A stretch of DNA of 26,129 nt from DAIQON01 sp036787835 (lineage in GTDB: Bacteria; Patescibacteriota; Saccharimonadia; Saccharimonadales; UBA4665): positions 1-26,129 of the forward strand of contig DAIQON010000014.1 of NCBI GenBank assembly GCA_036787835.1. Reading direction: 5' to 3'. Every line of letters starts with the position of its first letter. Position 1 is the stretch's first letter. Of this stretch, positions 15,211-23,186 are shown one piece after another. The notes under the pieces were generated by a model. That model ran no database searches. It had not been told where the DNA came from and worked only from the letters and a program-made list of their open reading frames with translations. A program made the translations under genes and the position numbers.

Positions 15211-16065
15211 TTATTGAGTGAAAGCTACTAGGTTTTTAAGCACTAAATCAAACATTGGGGTATTGCTTTTGCGGTTTGAATATCTAAATGCATATTCGTT
15301 AGCATAGTGTTGCAAATATTTAGCATCGTAATGTCTGTAGACACCATAGATACCCCGCTTAAACTGGCTCCAGAAGTTCTCAACGTTTTGAGTGTGTATT
15401 CTACCAACTACAAATTGTTGTTTACTATGATTGACCGTTAGGTGTTCATATCCTCGTTTTTTAAGCAGTTTGTATGAACCATACTCATCGCTGTAGATAG
15501 TAGCATCTCTGCTTATGTTCTTTTCGATCTCAGGAGTTAAGACTCTTTCACCCGAGCTTTTAACGTGTTTAACTCTGGCTCTTCCTCCACGTTCAATCAT
15601 ACCAAAGACCACTTTACTGTTATGGGGTTTAGCGGTACTGCGTCGTTGAGGGTTGGGATGTATATAGGCCTCATCTACTTCAACACTCTCATTAAGTAGG
15701 CTATCGTCATCACCCATCATAAGCCGGACTTGTTTAAATATTCTCCAAGCTGTTTTATATGTAACGCCGGATATACGTTGAAACTGTAGGGCTGACATAC
15801 CTGATCTAGTGTTAGTCATAAAGAAAATAGCAAGAAACCAAGTTCTAAGGTCAGTAGTTGATTTATGGAAAGGAGTACCGGCTAATGGACATACTTGATG
15901 ACCACATTGACATTGATAAGCGGGTCTATTTGATAACTTATGAAAGCCGTCATAAAGTCCACAGGCAGTACATGGCTTATCTGTAAAATGTACTTGCCAT
16001 AAATGATCTAAGCAAGCATCGCTTGTTGGAAACTTCTGATTGAACTCTTGCATAGTAAACTTCAT
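15211..16065 (-). CDS. IS1595/ISXO2-type DDE transposase
   Basis: This 284-aa protein has an N-terminal zinc ribbon (CTACG near residue 34, CQCG ... C about 20 residues later) and an ISXO2-like DDE catalytic domain. Catalytic acids are visible in ESVEVDEAYIHP (first Asp), TIYSDEYGSY (second Asp) and QNVENFWSQFKRGIYGVYRH (Glu). Length (about 280-300 aa) and order match intact IS1595-family transposases, and no frameshift is present, so the element may be active. Transcription is driven by a near-consensus promoter (TTGACA, 17 bp, TATACT) ending 6 nt before the ATG. Confidence 0.9.
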   Translation of the reverse strand: MKFTMQEFNQKFPTSDACLDHLWQVHFTDKPCTACGLYDGFHKLSNRPAYQCQCGHQVCPLAGTPFHKSTTDLRTWFLAIFFMTNTRSGMSALQFQRISGVTYKTAWRIFKQVRLMMGDDDSLLNESVEVDEAYIHPNPQRRSTAKPHNSKVVFGMIERGGRARVKHVKSSGERVLTPEIEKNISRDATIYSDEYGSYKLLKKRGYEHLTVNHSKQQFVVGRIHTQNVENFWSQFKRGIYGVYRHYDAKYLQHYANEYAFRYSNRKSNTPMFDLVLKNLVAFTQ

Positions 16066-16071
16066 ACATAC

Positions 16072-16100
16072 AGTATATCAATCTGTTATTATGGTGTCAA
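16072..16100 (-). promoter_or_regulatory. Strong transposase promoter spanning the right IS end
   Basis: On the reverse strand TTGACA (16100-16095) and TATACT (16077-16072) are 17 bp apart; the -10 ends 6 nt before the transposase ATG at 16065. The inverted repeat ATCTGTTATT (16081-16090) lies wholly in the spacer, so the -35 box falls outside it. Confidence 0.75.
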
Positions 16101-16146
16101 GGGATAATTGCCAAAATAAACACTAGTAACTTCGTCTAATTTAAGT

Positions 16147-16152
16147 TATAAT
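16147..16152 (+). promoter_or_regulatory. Possible -10 box of typA
   Basis: TATAAT lies 49 bp before the typA ATG and upstream of the hairpin at 16171-16192, which would place that hairpin in the 5' UTR. The -35 region is weak. A second TATAAT lies in the loop of the hairpin (16179-16184). Confidence 0.45.
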
Positions 16153-16170
16153 ATAGATAGTTTTGAAAGA

Positions 16171-16192
16171 GACGGCGCTATAATACGCCGTC
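16171..16192 (+). promoter_or_regulatory. GC-rich hairpin immediately before typA
   Basis: GACGGCG (16171-16177) pairs perfectly with CGCCGTC (16186-16192) around the loop CTATAATA, followed by ATTTATTTT and the typA ATG at 16202. It could act as a leader attenuator, an operator, or a -10 box presented in a cruciform loop. The GC-rich stem with a T-rich tail resembles an intrinsic terminator. Confidence 0.55.
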
Positions 16193-16201
16193 ATTTATTT
16201 T

Positions 16202-18022
16202 ATGAAGCAAGACCCTAAGAAAATCCGTAACATCGCAATCATCGCTCACGTCGACCATGGTAAGACAACACTTATTGATGGTCTCTTAAAGCAATCCAAG
16301 ACATTTAGGGACAACCAAACCGAAATGAGCCAAAACCTAATTATGGATAGTGGCGACCAAGAGAGAGAGCGGGGAATCACTATTACCGCTAAAGTAACGG
16401 CCGTTCAGCATGATGACTACCGGATAAATATTATCGATACTCCAGGGCACGCCGACTTCAGTGGCGAAGTAGAACGAACGCTCAACATGGCCGATGGTTG
16501 TCTGCTAATAGTCGATGCCCAAGAGGGCCCAATGCCACAAACCAAGTTTGTACTTGGTAAAGCCCTGGCCAACGAGCTAAAACCAGTAGTAATTATTAAC
16601 AAAATCGACAAGTCTAGCTCAAGACTAGCAGAAGTTGAAGATGAGCTAGCAAACTTATTCCTTGAACTAGCTGTTCACGAAGATCAGCTTCATTATCACA
16701 CCTATTATGCAATCGGCAGAGAAGGCAAGGCCTGGAAAACACCACCAGCTAGTGCAGAAGAAGATGCCGACTTATCAGTAATTTTTGATGCCATCATTGA
16801 AGATATTCCGGCTCCAGAAGTAGACATAGATAAGCCATTTCAAATGCTAATTTCCGCCCTGGCTTGGGATAGCTTTAAGGGGAAGTATGCCATTGGCAGA
16901 ATTAACCGTGGCCACGTTAAACAAGGAGACCAGGTTTCGTTGTGCAAAAAAGACGGCTCTATTGTTAAAGCCAAAGTTGATAGCATCCTAGTTAGTAATG
17001 GCATTGGCACCACTCCAGTTGAGCAAAGTTACGCTGGAGAAATTGTTCAACTGACCGGTGTTGGTGATGCTCAAATTGGCGAAACAGTGGCTGATGATCT
17101 TAGCCCAGAAGCGCTACCAGTACTTGAAATTGAAGCCCCGACCCTACAAATATACCTCGGGCCAAACACTAGCCCATTTCGAGGGACTGAGGGAGATTTC
17201 TCGACTAGCCGTCAAATTGGTGAACGGCTGAAGAAGGAACTTGAGAGTAATGTTGGTCTTCGAGTTAGCGAAGACAAGATCGGCTTTTTGGTCAGTGGCC
17301 GTGGCGAACTCCACCTTAGCGTGCTTATTGAGACCTTAAGGCGTGAAGGCTATGAGTTTGAAGTTGGTAGGCCTCAAGTTGTCACTAAAGAAGTCGACGG
17401 AAAGATTCTAGAGCCAATTGAAGAGCTAATAATTGAAGTACCGGCCGAGCATGTAGGCGCCGTTCAAATGGAGCTAGGCGCACGTAAGGCAACTCTAACT
17501 GAGCAATTCGCCAGTACTAAGGGCGTAACCAAATTGGTTTACGAACTACCAACCAGAGCACTACTTGGATTGAGAAATATTTTGACCACCAATACCAAGG
17601 GCACAGTTATTATGAATAGCCTTACTATCGACTATAAGCCACTTGGTGAAACACTTAAACAGCTCCGTAATGGTGTTATTATTGCTTACGAAAACGGTGT
17701 TACAACTCCGTACGCCCTACAAACAACCGAAGCTCGAGGCACAACCTTTGTCGGCCCAGCCGAAAAAGTCTACGCTGGTCAAATTGTTGGCCTCAACAAG
17801 CGTAGTGATGATCTTGAGATGAACGTTTGTAAAGCCAAGCATCTTACCAATATGCGAAGTTCTTCCAGCGATGGGACTGTTCAACTAACTCCTCCGACTA
17901 TTTTCAGTCTTGAAGAATGCCTAGACTTTATTGAAAACGATGAGCTGCTCGAAGTTACGCCAAAGACACTGCGTCTTCGTAAAACCGAGCTCGACCACAT
18001 GAAGCGAAAACGCCAAAAGTAA
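16202..18022 (+). CDS. typA: Translational GTPase TypA/BipA
   Basis: This 606-aa protein has the domain order of TypA/BipA. The G domain carries G1 AHVDHGKT (about 15-22), the switch I RERGITI, G3 DTPGHADFSG, and G4 NKIDK. A beta-barrel domain II, EF-G-like domains III and V (SGRGELHLSVLIETLRREGY; GAVQMELGARKATL), and the BipA-specific C-terminal domain (ATEARGTTFVGPAE-type segment, NMRSSSSDGTVQLTPP) follow. It binds the 70S ribosome and aids 50S assembly, particularly under stress or cold. Length is normal (600-615 aa). The start has no clear Shine-Dalgarno; a GC-rich hairpin ends 9 nt upstream. Confidence 0.95.
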   Translation: MKQDPKKIRNIAIIAHVDHGKTTLIDGLLKQSKTFRDNQTEMSQNLIMDSGDQERERGITITAKVTAVQHDDYRINIIDTPGHADFSGEVERTLNMADGCLLIVDAQEGPMPQTKFVLGKALANELKPVVIINKIDKSSSRLAEVEDELANLFLELAVHEDQLHYHTYYAIGREGKAWKTPPASAEEDADLSVIFDAIIEDIPAPEVDIDKPFQMLISALAWDSFKGKYAIGRINRGHVKQGDQVSLCKKDGSIVKAKVDSILVSNGIGTTPVEQSYAGEIVQLTGVGDAQIGETVADDLSPEALPVLEIEAPTLQIYLGPNTSPFRGTEGDFSTSRQIGERLKKELESNVGLRVSEDKIGFLVSGRGELHLSVLIETLRREGYEFEVGRPQVVTKEVDGKILEPIEELIIEVPAEHVGAVQMELGARKATLTEQFASTKGVTKLVYELPTRALLGLRNILTTNTKGTVIMNSLTIDYKPLGETLKQLRNGVIIAYENGVTTPYALQTTEARGTTFVGPAEKVYAGQIVGLNKRSDDLEMNVCKAKHLTNMRSSSSDGTVQLTPPTIFSLEECLDFIENDELLEVTPKTLRLRKTELDHMKRKRQK

Positions 18023-18105
18023 CCCCTTTAATAATTAGGCCGATGCCGTCTTTTAGCCTATAGTTAAGCATTAGCTCCATTAAGAAACGAAAGCGAGACC
18101 ACCCG

Positions 18106-18183
18106 ATGTCCAAAGATAAAGGCCGAAAAGAAGTAAAAAAACCAAAAGCTGTTAAAGTTGCACCGCCAATTAAACTAGCTTAA
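18106..18183 (+). CDS. Very small basic protein, 25 aa
   Basis: ATG 18106 to TAA 18181-18183 encodes MSKDKGRKEVKKPKAVKVAP and five further residues. The composition is Lys-rich. Its stop shares bases with the stop of the convergent polymerase gene (reverse TAA at 18180-18182). I believe short SKDKGRKEVKKPK-like proteins are common in related genomes, but this is from memory. Function unknown. Confidence 0.5.
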   Translation: MSKDKGRKEVKKPKAVKVAPPIKLA

Positions 18184-19418
18184 AGATAATCAGCTCTACC
18201 AAAGGACACTCTCTTTAAGATTGTGTCTTGCATATTAGCCATTAGTGCTGGTATGACGCTAAATTCACCATAACGATCATTAATTTTGTCAGATGTCGTA
18301 GCTATACTCCAGGTATCCTGTTCCGGATCGGCGAAAAGATCTAGTTGCTTGAAGCCAGCCGAATCCAAGCCGTAAACACTGACCGCCATATTAGTAACCC
18401 TGGAGTCTGAAACAGCGCTGTTAAGTAGCTTTAAAGCTGCCTGATAGATAGACTGCGTAGAATAGAGCTCATACCCCAACCTCTTGCCGTGTGATGAGCG
18501 ACTATGATCTTCAAAACCTAGCCATAAATGAACGCCTGAAGCGGTAAAACCAGCTCGTCTTAATCTGCGGCCAGTTTTCTCACACAGTTTCATGAGTAGC
18601 CTCGATAATTCATTAAGGTCAGTTGTTTTTTGGCTTAAAGCATATTGATGACCAAAAGTTTTTCGGCCAAAATCCATATCGTCCACTTCGTAGCCTCGAA
18701 GCCTTAGATACCAATAGTAGCCAACAATACCCTTAAAGACTTCTTTGCGTAAGACCGGCAACGGAGCATCTAAGAAATCTAGTGGAGTGTAGATACCGGC
18801 CAGATTCAACCTAGCTTGGTAGCGAACATTAATCCCTGGAAGATCAACTAGGCTGACTTTGGAATAAATCTGTCTTAGGTTTTTTATCGTGATTTCGTCT
18901 AGCCCATCAGGCTTATTAAGCCCGGCCGCTAGCTTAGCTAAGAATCTATTAGCGCCGATACCGACATTAACCGTCACATACTCGCCTATAGACTGCTTTA
19001 TATCTTGTTTTATAGACATACCGATCTGGGCTAAAGTTTCTCCACGCCTCAAGGCTGGTGAAGCGGTAAAATCAACGGCATATTCATCGACCGACTTAGC
19101 GACAACCAGGTCGGTGTACTTAAGAAGCAGCTCACGGAATCGTCTGTTTGCATCAATATACTTATCTGGGTCTGGCATCATCACAATCAGGCCAGGGTAT
19201 ATCCTTCGAGCATCACGCACATTTACCCCCAGTTTAATACCAAGAGCCTTGGCCTCATACGAGGCGGCCAAAATCATACCTCCAGGCGTATCATAGGCTG
19301 CCACTACCACCGGCTTACGTCTAATTAGTGGGTTTGCCTGCTGCTCAATAGTCGTAAAGCAACTATTGAGATCAATGTGCATTCTTAGAGGTCTAGCAGG
19401 ATTAATTGGCATTTCCAT
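18180..19418 (-). CDS. Y-family (DinB/UmuC-like) translesion DNA polymerase
   Basis: The 412-aa protein has the Y-family polymerase layout. HIDLNSCFTTIE (14-25) gives the first catalytic Asp (D16) and the steric-gate aromatic (F21). MILAASYEAKALGI is the nucleotide-binding fingers segment. SVDEYAVD (109-116) carries the second Asp and the Glu. VGIGANRFLAKLAAGLNKPDG is the palm/thumb region (helix-hairpin-helix) and a little-finger domain follows. The sequence around the first motif (DLNSC) is nearer UmuC/ImuB types than DinB, but the active acids are intact, unlike ImuB. Its start overlaps the end of the small gene at 19402-19668, so the two are co-translated. A C-terminal QLDLFAD resembles a beta-clamp binding motif (QLxLF). 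Confidence 0.85.
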   Translation of the reverse strand: MEMPINPARPLRMHIDLNSCFTTIEQQANPLIRRKPVVVAAYDTPGGMILAASYEAKALGIKLGVNVRDARRIYPGLIVMMPDPDKYIDANRRFRELLLKYTDLVVAKSVDEYAVDFTASPALRRGETLAQIGMSIKQDIKQSIGEYVTVNVGIGANRFLAKLAAGLNKPDGLDEITIKNLRQIYSKVSLVDLPGINVRYQARLNLAGIYTPLDFLDAPLPVLRKEVFKGIVGYYWYLRLRGYEVDDMDFGRKTFGHQYALSQKTTDLNELSRLLMKLCEKTGRRLRRAGFTASGVHLWLGFEDHSRSSHGKRLGYELYSTQSIYQAALKLLNSAVSDSRVTNMAVSVYGLDSAGFKQLDLFADPEQDTWSIATTSDKINDRYGEFSVIPALMANMQDTILKRVSFGRADYL

Positions 19419-19668
19419 CGCTAATCACCTCCAAAGTCCAATGCAAATTATCTGTATTAAAATTTAACCTAAACCAAAGTGAGGCCGTCTTGTCTACAAG
19501 TTCGAAGATATGATGAGCGGTTTTACCTTCAAAGATTTTATGATGATAGCCGATGGTACCAACTTCATATTCAATATTTCGCCAACTCATAATATGTGGC
19601 AAGGCGACCTTCTTCTTTGCCGAGTAATACATAACGACACTAACTTCCTCATTAATTTTTTCACGCAT
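19402..19668 (-). CDS. Small partner protein of the Y-family polymerase (DUF6504-like)
   Basis: This 88-aa protein has a compact beta-rich pattern: LPHIMSWRNIEYEVGTIGYH, then AHHIFELVDKTASLWFRLNF and HWTLEVISDG. The W-R-x-x-x-Y-x-V start, central HHIF and terminal W-x-L echo DUF6504-type proteins that accompany SOS polymerases in other bacteria; this match is inferred by eye. It has an AAGGAG Shine-Dalgarno 6 nt before the ATG, so it is translated from a normal leader, and it overlaps the polymerase start by 17 bp. A regulatory or clamp-linked role in lesion bypass is plausible but not shown. Confidence 0.6.
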   Translation of the reverse strand: MREKINEEVSVVMYYSAKKKVALPHIMSWRNIEYEVGTIGYHHKIFEGKTAHHIFELVDKTASLWFRLNFNTDNLHWTLEVISDGNAN

Positions 19669-19740
19669 ATTTTTCTCCTTATTTGGCTAGTAGTTATTTG
19701 AAATGCACTTTGAATAAGAATTTTTATTTTTGATTTAAAA

Positions 19741-20000
19741 GACAACCTATCAGAATCAGGTCGTTTAGTTAACGATAGTAGGAGTTATAGTACATCCCCT
19801 TGGGTAAGGAGAGATAGGTGAGCTTAATTCGTAAGCTCAAGGTGAAAAATATATATAAGCTTGGCTGAAAGAAGGCAATAAACGCCAGCTCAACCACTGC
19901 TAGGAATTATTATAATCCTTTAGTTCAAGTGAGGCTACCTAAAGGTCCTGGCGACTATCCTGCAACAACAAGTAAATCCCTTCGCAAGGTACTGGATTTA
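19741..20000. ncRNA. Candidate structured non-coding RNA of unknown class
   Basis: No ORF of useful length lies here on either strand, but perfect complementary segments are dense: ACCTATC (19745-19751) with GATAGGT (19813-19819); TGAGCTTA (19819-19826) with TAAGCTCA (19832-19839) closing a 5-base loop; AGCTtGGC (19858-19865) with GCCAGCT (19884-19890) with one bulge; CCTTTAG (19917-19923) with CTAAAGG (19939-19945); and AAATCC (19974-19979) with GGATTT (19994-19999). A longer-range GATAGT (19774-19779) / ACTATC (19954-19959) match also exists. RNase P, tmRNA, SRP RNA and known riboswitch cores were not found. Strand is open: a CGACCT/AGGTTG stem followed by TCTTTT at the left end would be a terminator for the reverse strand. 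Confidence 0.5.
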
Positions 20001-20015
20001 ATCTCTTAAATATTG

Positions 20016-20021
20016 TATAGT
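20016..20021 (+). promoter_or_regulatory. -10 box placing the next start at GTG 20028
   Basis: TATAGT ends 6 nt before a GTG at 20028, the leaderless geometry seen elsewhere. The -35 is poor. An upstream TTG at 20013 would lie before the -10 box. Confidence 0.55.
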
Positions 20022-20027
20022 AGCATT

Positions 20028-20528
20028 GTGAGCAGACGAGAATTTCTTAGGCCGGATTATCATGAGATAAATACTACTGGAGTAGCACCTACAATCCCTC
20101 TTGGTGTTACGGCAACTATTCCACCCAGCCCGTATGTCGACACAAGTAGATCAGTATATTGTGAGCAAGTACTACGCCGAACTCAACAAATAGTCTTCTT
20201 ACCACACTTTGTAGCTACTGATCATATATTTCATGGAGACAGAATAGAGTCAAATAGACCAGAAGATGGCTGGCCAACCATTAGAACAGCCGTGGTAGAC
20301 GGTACTAACTTCCATTTATATCTACATATAAATTATAATTCACGAGATAATGGACATGGAACTACAACAAAAGTAAGCATGAAAGATGAAGCAGATGGGC
20401 TAGTAGTCATTGAGGCTTTCGATGGGATGATTGACCCAGAGTCTGCTGAATGGTTAATAGAGAGTGTTCTTAGCCCAGTTCAGAGCGAGCTAATGGCGTT
20501 GCCTGTGGATGAGGATGATGAGTATTAG
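20028..20528 (+). CDS. Hypothetical protein, 166 aa
   Basis: The protein begins VSRREFLRPDYHEIN (initiating at GTG) and contains GWPTIRTAVVDGTNFHLYLH, a Gly/Thr-rich loop (NSRDNGHGTTTKVSMKDEAD) and an acidic C-terminus (ALPVDEDDEY). The alternation of strands and loops suggests a soluble alpha/beta protein. No family is recognised and no signal peptide is seen. It is next to the candidate RNA and convergent with the UPF0104-type gene. The start follows from the -10 box. Confidence 0.6.
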   Translation: MSRREFLRPDYHEINTTGVAPTIPLGVTATIPPSPYVDTSRSVYCEQVLRRTQQIVFLPHFVATDHIFHGDRIESNRPEDGWPTIRTAVVDGTNFHLYLHINYNSRDNGHGTTTKVSMKDEADGLVVIEAFDGMIDPESAEWLIESVLSPVQSELMALPVDEDDEY

Positions 20529-20597
20529 TTCTATATATGGGTTTTAGTCATTGCAACATAGAGTCCACTTGGTAGTCATGGTGAAGTCATCAAGATT

Positions 20598-21536
20598 TTA
20601 TATATAGCCCTTACGCCTAGACCAAATAAGAGCTGGGACTCCTCCAACTAGAGGTAGCCAGAAACTTACAAGGCTAAAAATTAAAACGCAGGCAATTGCT
20701 TGATTCAAGTTAATGCCAAAAGCTACCAGAGCTGCCACTAAGCCTGCATCAACCGGACCAAAACCACCTGGAGCTGGGATAATAGAGCTGATCCAAATGG
20801 CAAAACTATAGGCAAGCATGAGTGAGCTAATAGGTAAATAGCCGTGAACGGCCTTAAGACAGAATGAAAGCGTCATAACGCTACCAAGAGTTAGCCCAAT
20901 CGAACAAATCAGGCCGACTGGGAGTTTAGACTTATGTGTTTTATAGACTTTTAGTTGAGCGACAAAATCTTTACCCAACTTTTTAAGCTTCGAACGTATA
21001 CCTGGCAAGGATAAGCTAAGAATCATCAAGAATAGGGTGGCCAAAATAATAACTGCGAAAACCCTACTTACTGAAGCAACATGGCTGAAACGTACATGCG
21101 GGACAAATACTAGGAGGACCCCAAGAAGCAGTAAATTACCTATAATACCAAGTAGGTTATTAATAAACACCACACTAGCTGACTGCAGGTTACTATGGCC
21201 AGATTTTTTTAAGTAGAAAAAGTTACCGCCAATCGCGCCAATTCCTGCGGGTAGTAGCTTATTTATGGTGTTAATTCCCAGCTCTACAACAACTGTACGC
21301 CAATAAAACAGGGGTTTAATAGATATTACATAATAGGTAAGCGAACCAAATAAATAACTTACCATAATCGCCAACACTGCTAATAAGTCATAGCCAAGAT
21401 TGCTAGTTTTAATTTGGGTTAAACTTCCTCTAAGGCTGGATATCTGAGAAATAATCACGTAAATAAAGATTGAGGTTAATAGTAGATAGAACAGTCTTAA
21501 CCAACTTATTTTTGGCCGCGAGGCAGTTTTGTTCAT
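20598..21536 (-). CDS. LPG synthase TM region/UPF0104-type integral membrane protein
   Basis: This 312-aa protein has about eight hydrophobic segments and the features of the lysylphosphatidylglycerol synthetase transmembrane family (PF03706-type): NTINKLLPAGIGAIGGNFFY in the first half, a central hydrophobic hairpin, and WISSIIPAPGGFGPVDAGLV with ALVAFGINLNQAIACVLIFS near the C-terminus. Members include flippases and glycosyltransferase-like membrane proteins; the catalytic MprF C-domain is absent, so lysyl transfer is unlikely. An AAGG sequence lies 5 nt before the ATG. It sits downstream of the LCP gene in the same direction (58-bp gap), consistent with an envelope polymer role. Confidence 0.75.
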   Translation of the reverse strand: MNKTASRPKISWLRLFYLLLTSIFIYVIISQISSLRGSLTQIKTSNLGYDLLAVLAIMVSYLFGSLTYYVISIKPLFYWRTVVVELGINTINKLLPAGIGAIGGNFFYLKKSGHSNLQSASVVFINNLLGIIGNLLLLGVLLVFVPHVRFSHVASVSRVFAVIILATLFLMILSLSLPGIRSKLKKLGKDFVAQLKVYKTHKSKLPVGLICSIGLTLGSVMTLSFCLKAVHGYLPISSLMLAYSFAIWISSIIPAPGGFGPVDAGLVAALVAFGINLNQAIACVLIFSLVSFWLPLVGGVPALIWSRRKGYI

Positions 21537-21593
21537 TGTGCCTTATTATCGCTTAAGCTTAGGGCCGCGGCAAGGCCAGTATTTAGGTCGACT

Positions 21594-23186
21594 TTAGTTA
21601 GTCGTTTGTGATGCGGTAGCTGAGCCTGTGGAGTAGGTTGAGTCTTTGGCTACTTGATCCTGGCCAAGCATCACTATAAAGGCAGCATTCGGATAGTATG
21701 AGGTATAGGTTGGGTTGGTTACAAAAGTCGCGTTATATAGAGTTTTTAGATAGCTACGAGTGGCTGGATACTTACCTTTAGAGTTATCGACAATCTCAGT
21801 TTGAGCCAAGTTAGGCACGGCGTCGCCAATATTTACAATGTTTAGACCCTTGGCCTCGTCAATTGTCTGCTGACGACCAGCTAAACCAGAGTCACTGGTA
21901 GCGTTTAGCAGGGCAATCGGGGCATTCTCTTTAACCACTGGATTGTTAGATATTAGTTGCTGGACATAGTGCTGAATCTTTGTGTAATTGCCAACGCCGG
22001 CTGCTGGGATTAAGGCATCCTGTCCACTTGAAGTGACATAGCTTGCAAGTAGGTTTTGACCATTAGGTCCATTTTGGAAACTTGCTGAAGTAATGTTGCT
22101 TGAATTAATTGGCTTAGCTAATGAATAGAGAGTTCTAACGTCGCCGAGTGTTAGGTCGGTTTTCACATTGCTTCCGACAGTGTTAAATAGCTTAGATAAG
22201 GTTACTGGATTGGCCAAAACTCCAGCACTTGTAGCTTTTTGTTTTAGGGCAACCAACATCAGTCTCTGATTGGCCGTTCTCTCAAAGTCGCTATTAGCGT
22301 ATCCGTATGCGCCGTAAGTATCGCCACGAGCACGAGCCAGGTCTAGAGCTTGCTGACCGTCAAGTGTATGAACACCATTGGTTAATTTAACTAGTGGGCC
22401 ATGAGTAGAGTAGTCAATACTTGGGTCATAAAGACCTCGTGGATCTGAACTTTGGATATTAACATTAATGCCCCCGACTGCATTTACGGCGTCACGAATG
22501 GCTGAATAATCTACCAGGGCATAGTAATCGATTGGAATACCAAGATCCTGTGATACCACTTGCTCAAGTTGACCCATACCTCCGTTTGGATAGCCGGCTG
22601 CGGTAAAACTACTCGCTTGGCCATCGACGTATGCTTCATTTATCTTGCCGTAACCATTACCGGGAATATTTACGTATAAGTCTCTCGGTATGCTGAGCAT
22701 AAACGCAGTATTGTTTTTGGTATTAATGCTGATAACCATTATTGAGTCTGTTAGGTTTGCGCCGTTATGGCCAGGATCGTCGGCTGAATTACCAGCAATC
22801 AGAATGTTTATCCTGCCACTGTCCTGTCCTTTAAGCTTGCTACTGCTGAATATGCCAAAAATGCTTCCACCAAATAACTTGTGAATGTTATAGGCAAAGT
22901 TGAAACCCAGAAGGCCACCAATTACCAGAACAGCGGCTACTAAGGTAATAATGATGTGCTTGAGACTAAATATGCGCCTTAATTTACCTTTTTTGGTCTT
23001 CTTGTCTACATTATCGTAGGTATAATTTCGGCGTGGTTGAGAAGCGGCCTTATTGTTATACGATCTTAGAGTCATTCCTACCGTAGGAAAAGAGTTAGTA
23101 GCTGACTTGCTGGCAACGTCCTGACCTGGCCTGAGGCCCGGATTAGGTCTTATGTCATCGCTTCTATATCTTCGAGGTTGGGCCAT
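21594..23186 (-). CDS. LytR-CpsA-Psr (LCP) family protein with LytR_C domain
   Basis: This 530-aa protein attaches polyprenyl-linked glycopolymers to peptidoglycan in other bacteria. It has an Arg/Lys-rich cytoplasmic tail (1-75), one membrane helix (about 76-99), then the LCP catalytic domain: INILIAGNSADD, TDSIMVISIN (D147), LSIPRDLYVNIPG (R168, D169), GGINVNI, and LDLARARGDTYG ... DFERTANQRL, with the conserved Arg and Asp residues that bind pyrophosphate and Mg. A second extracytoplasmic domain (about 420-510, IALLNATSDSGLA ...) matches LytR_C. The C-terminus is Ser/Thr-rich. TATAAT on the reverse strand (23203-23198) ends 11 nt before the ATG, so the leader is very short. Confidence 0.9.
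   Translation of the reverse strand: MAQPRRYRSDDIRPNPGLRPGQDVASKSATNSFPTVGMTLRSYNNKAASQPRRNYTYDNVDKKTKKGKLRRIFSLKHIIITLVAAVLVIGGLLGFNFAYNIHKLFGGSIFGIFSSSKLKGQDSGRINILIAGNSADDPGHNGANLTDSIMVISINTKNNTAFMLSIPRDLYVNIPGNGYGKINEAYVDGQASSFTAAGYPNGGMGQLEQVVSQDLGIPIDYYALVDYSAIRDAVNAVGGINVNIQSSDPRGLYDPSIDYSTHGPLVKLTNGVHTLDGQQALDLARARGDTYGAYGYANSDFERTANQRLMLVALKQKATSAGVLANPVTLSKLFNTVGSNVKTDLTLGDVRTLYSLAKPINSSNITSASFQNGPNGQNLLASYVTSSGQDALIPAAGVGNYTKIQHYVQQLISNNPVVKENAPIALLNATSDSGLAGRQQTIDEAKGLNIVNIGDAVPNLAQTEIVDNSKGKYPATRSYLKTLYNATFVTNPTYTSYYPNAAFIVMLGQDQVAKDSTYSTGSATASQTTN

Larger units (their letters stand above)
15151..16090 (-). mobile_element. IS1595-family insertion sequence
   Basis: An intact transposase gene is flanked by a perfect 10-bp inverted repeat: AATAACAGAT at 15151-15160 and ATCTGTTATT at 16081-16090. 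The roughly 940-bp length fits single-gene IS1595 elements. Exact ends are uncertain: no matching 8-bp target duplication is seen directly outside these repeats (a 7-bp AAATAAA occurs near both sides, at 15138-15144 and about 16114-16120), so the true ends may lie further out. Confidence 0.65.

Noticed and set aside
18889..19296. Long open frame antisense to the polymerase gene (135 codons)
   Set aside because: It is a shadow of the Y-family polymerase: no family features, no initiation signal, and the opposite strand has clear catalytic motifs.
19741..20000. Identity as RNase P RNA, tmRNA, SRP RNA or a known riboswitch
   Set aside because: The conserved cores of these RNAs (for example GAGGAAAGUC of RNase P, a tRNA-like T arm with GGTTCGA, or the SRP tetraloop region) were not found on either strand.
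20532..20606. Inverted CTATATAT/ATATATAG pair between the convergent genes at 20528 and 20598
   Set aside because: The 8-bp AT-only repeat with a long spacer is expected by chance in such AT-rich DNA.
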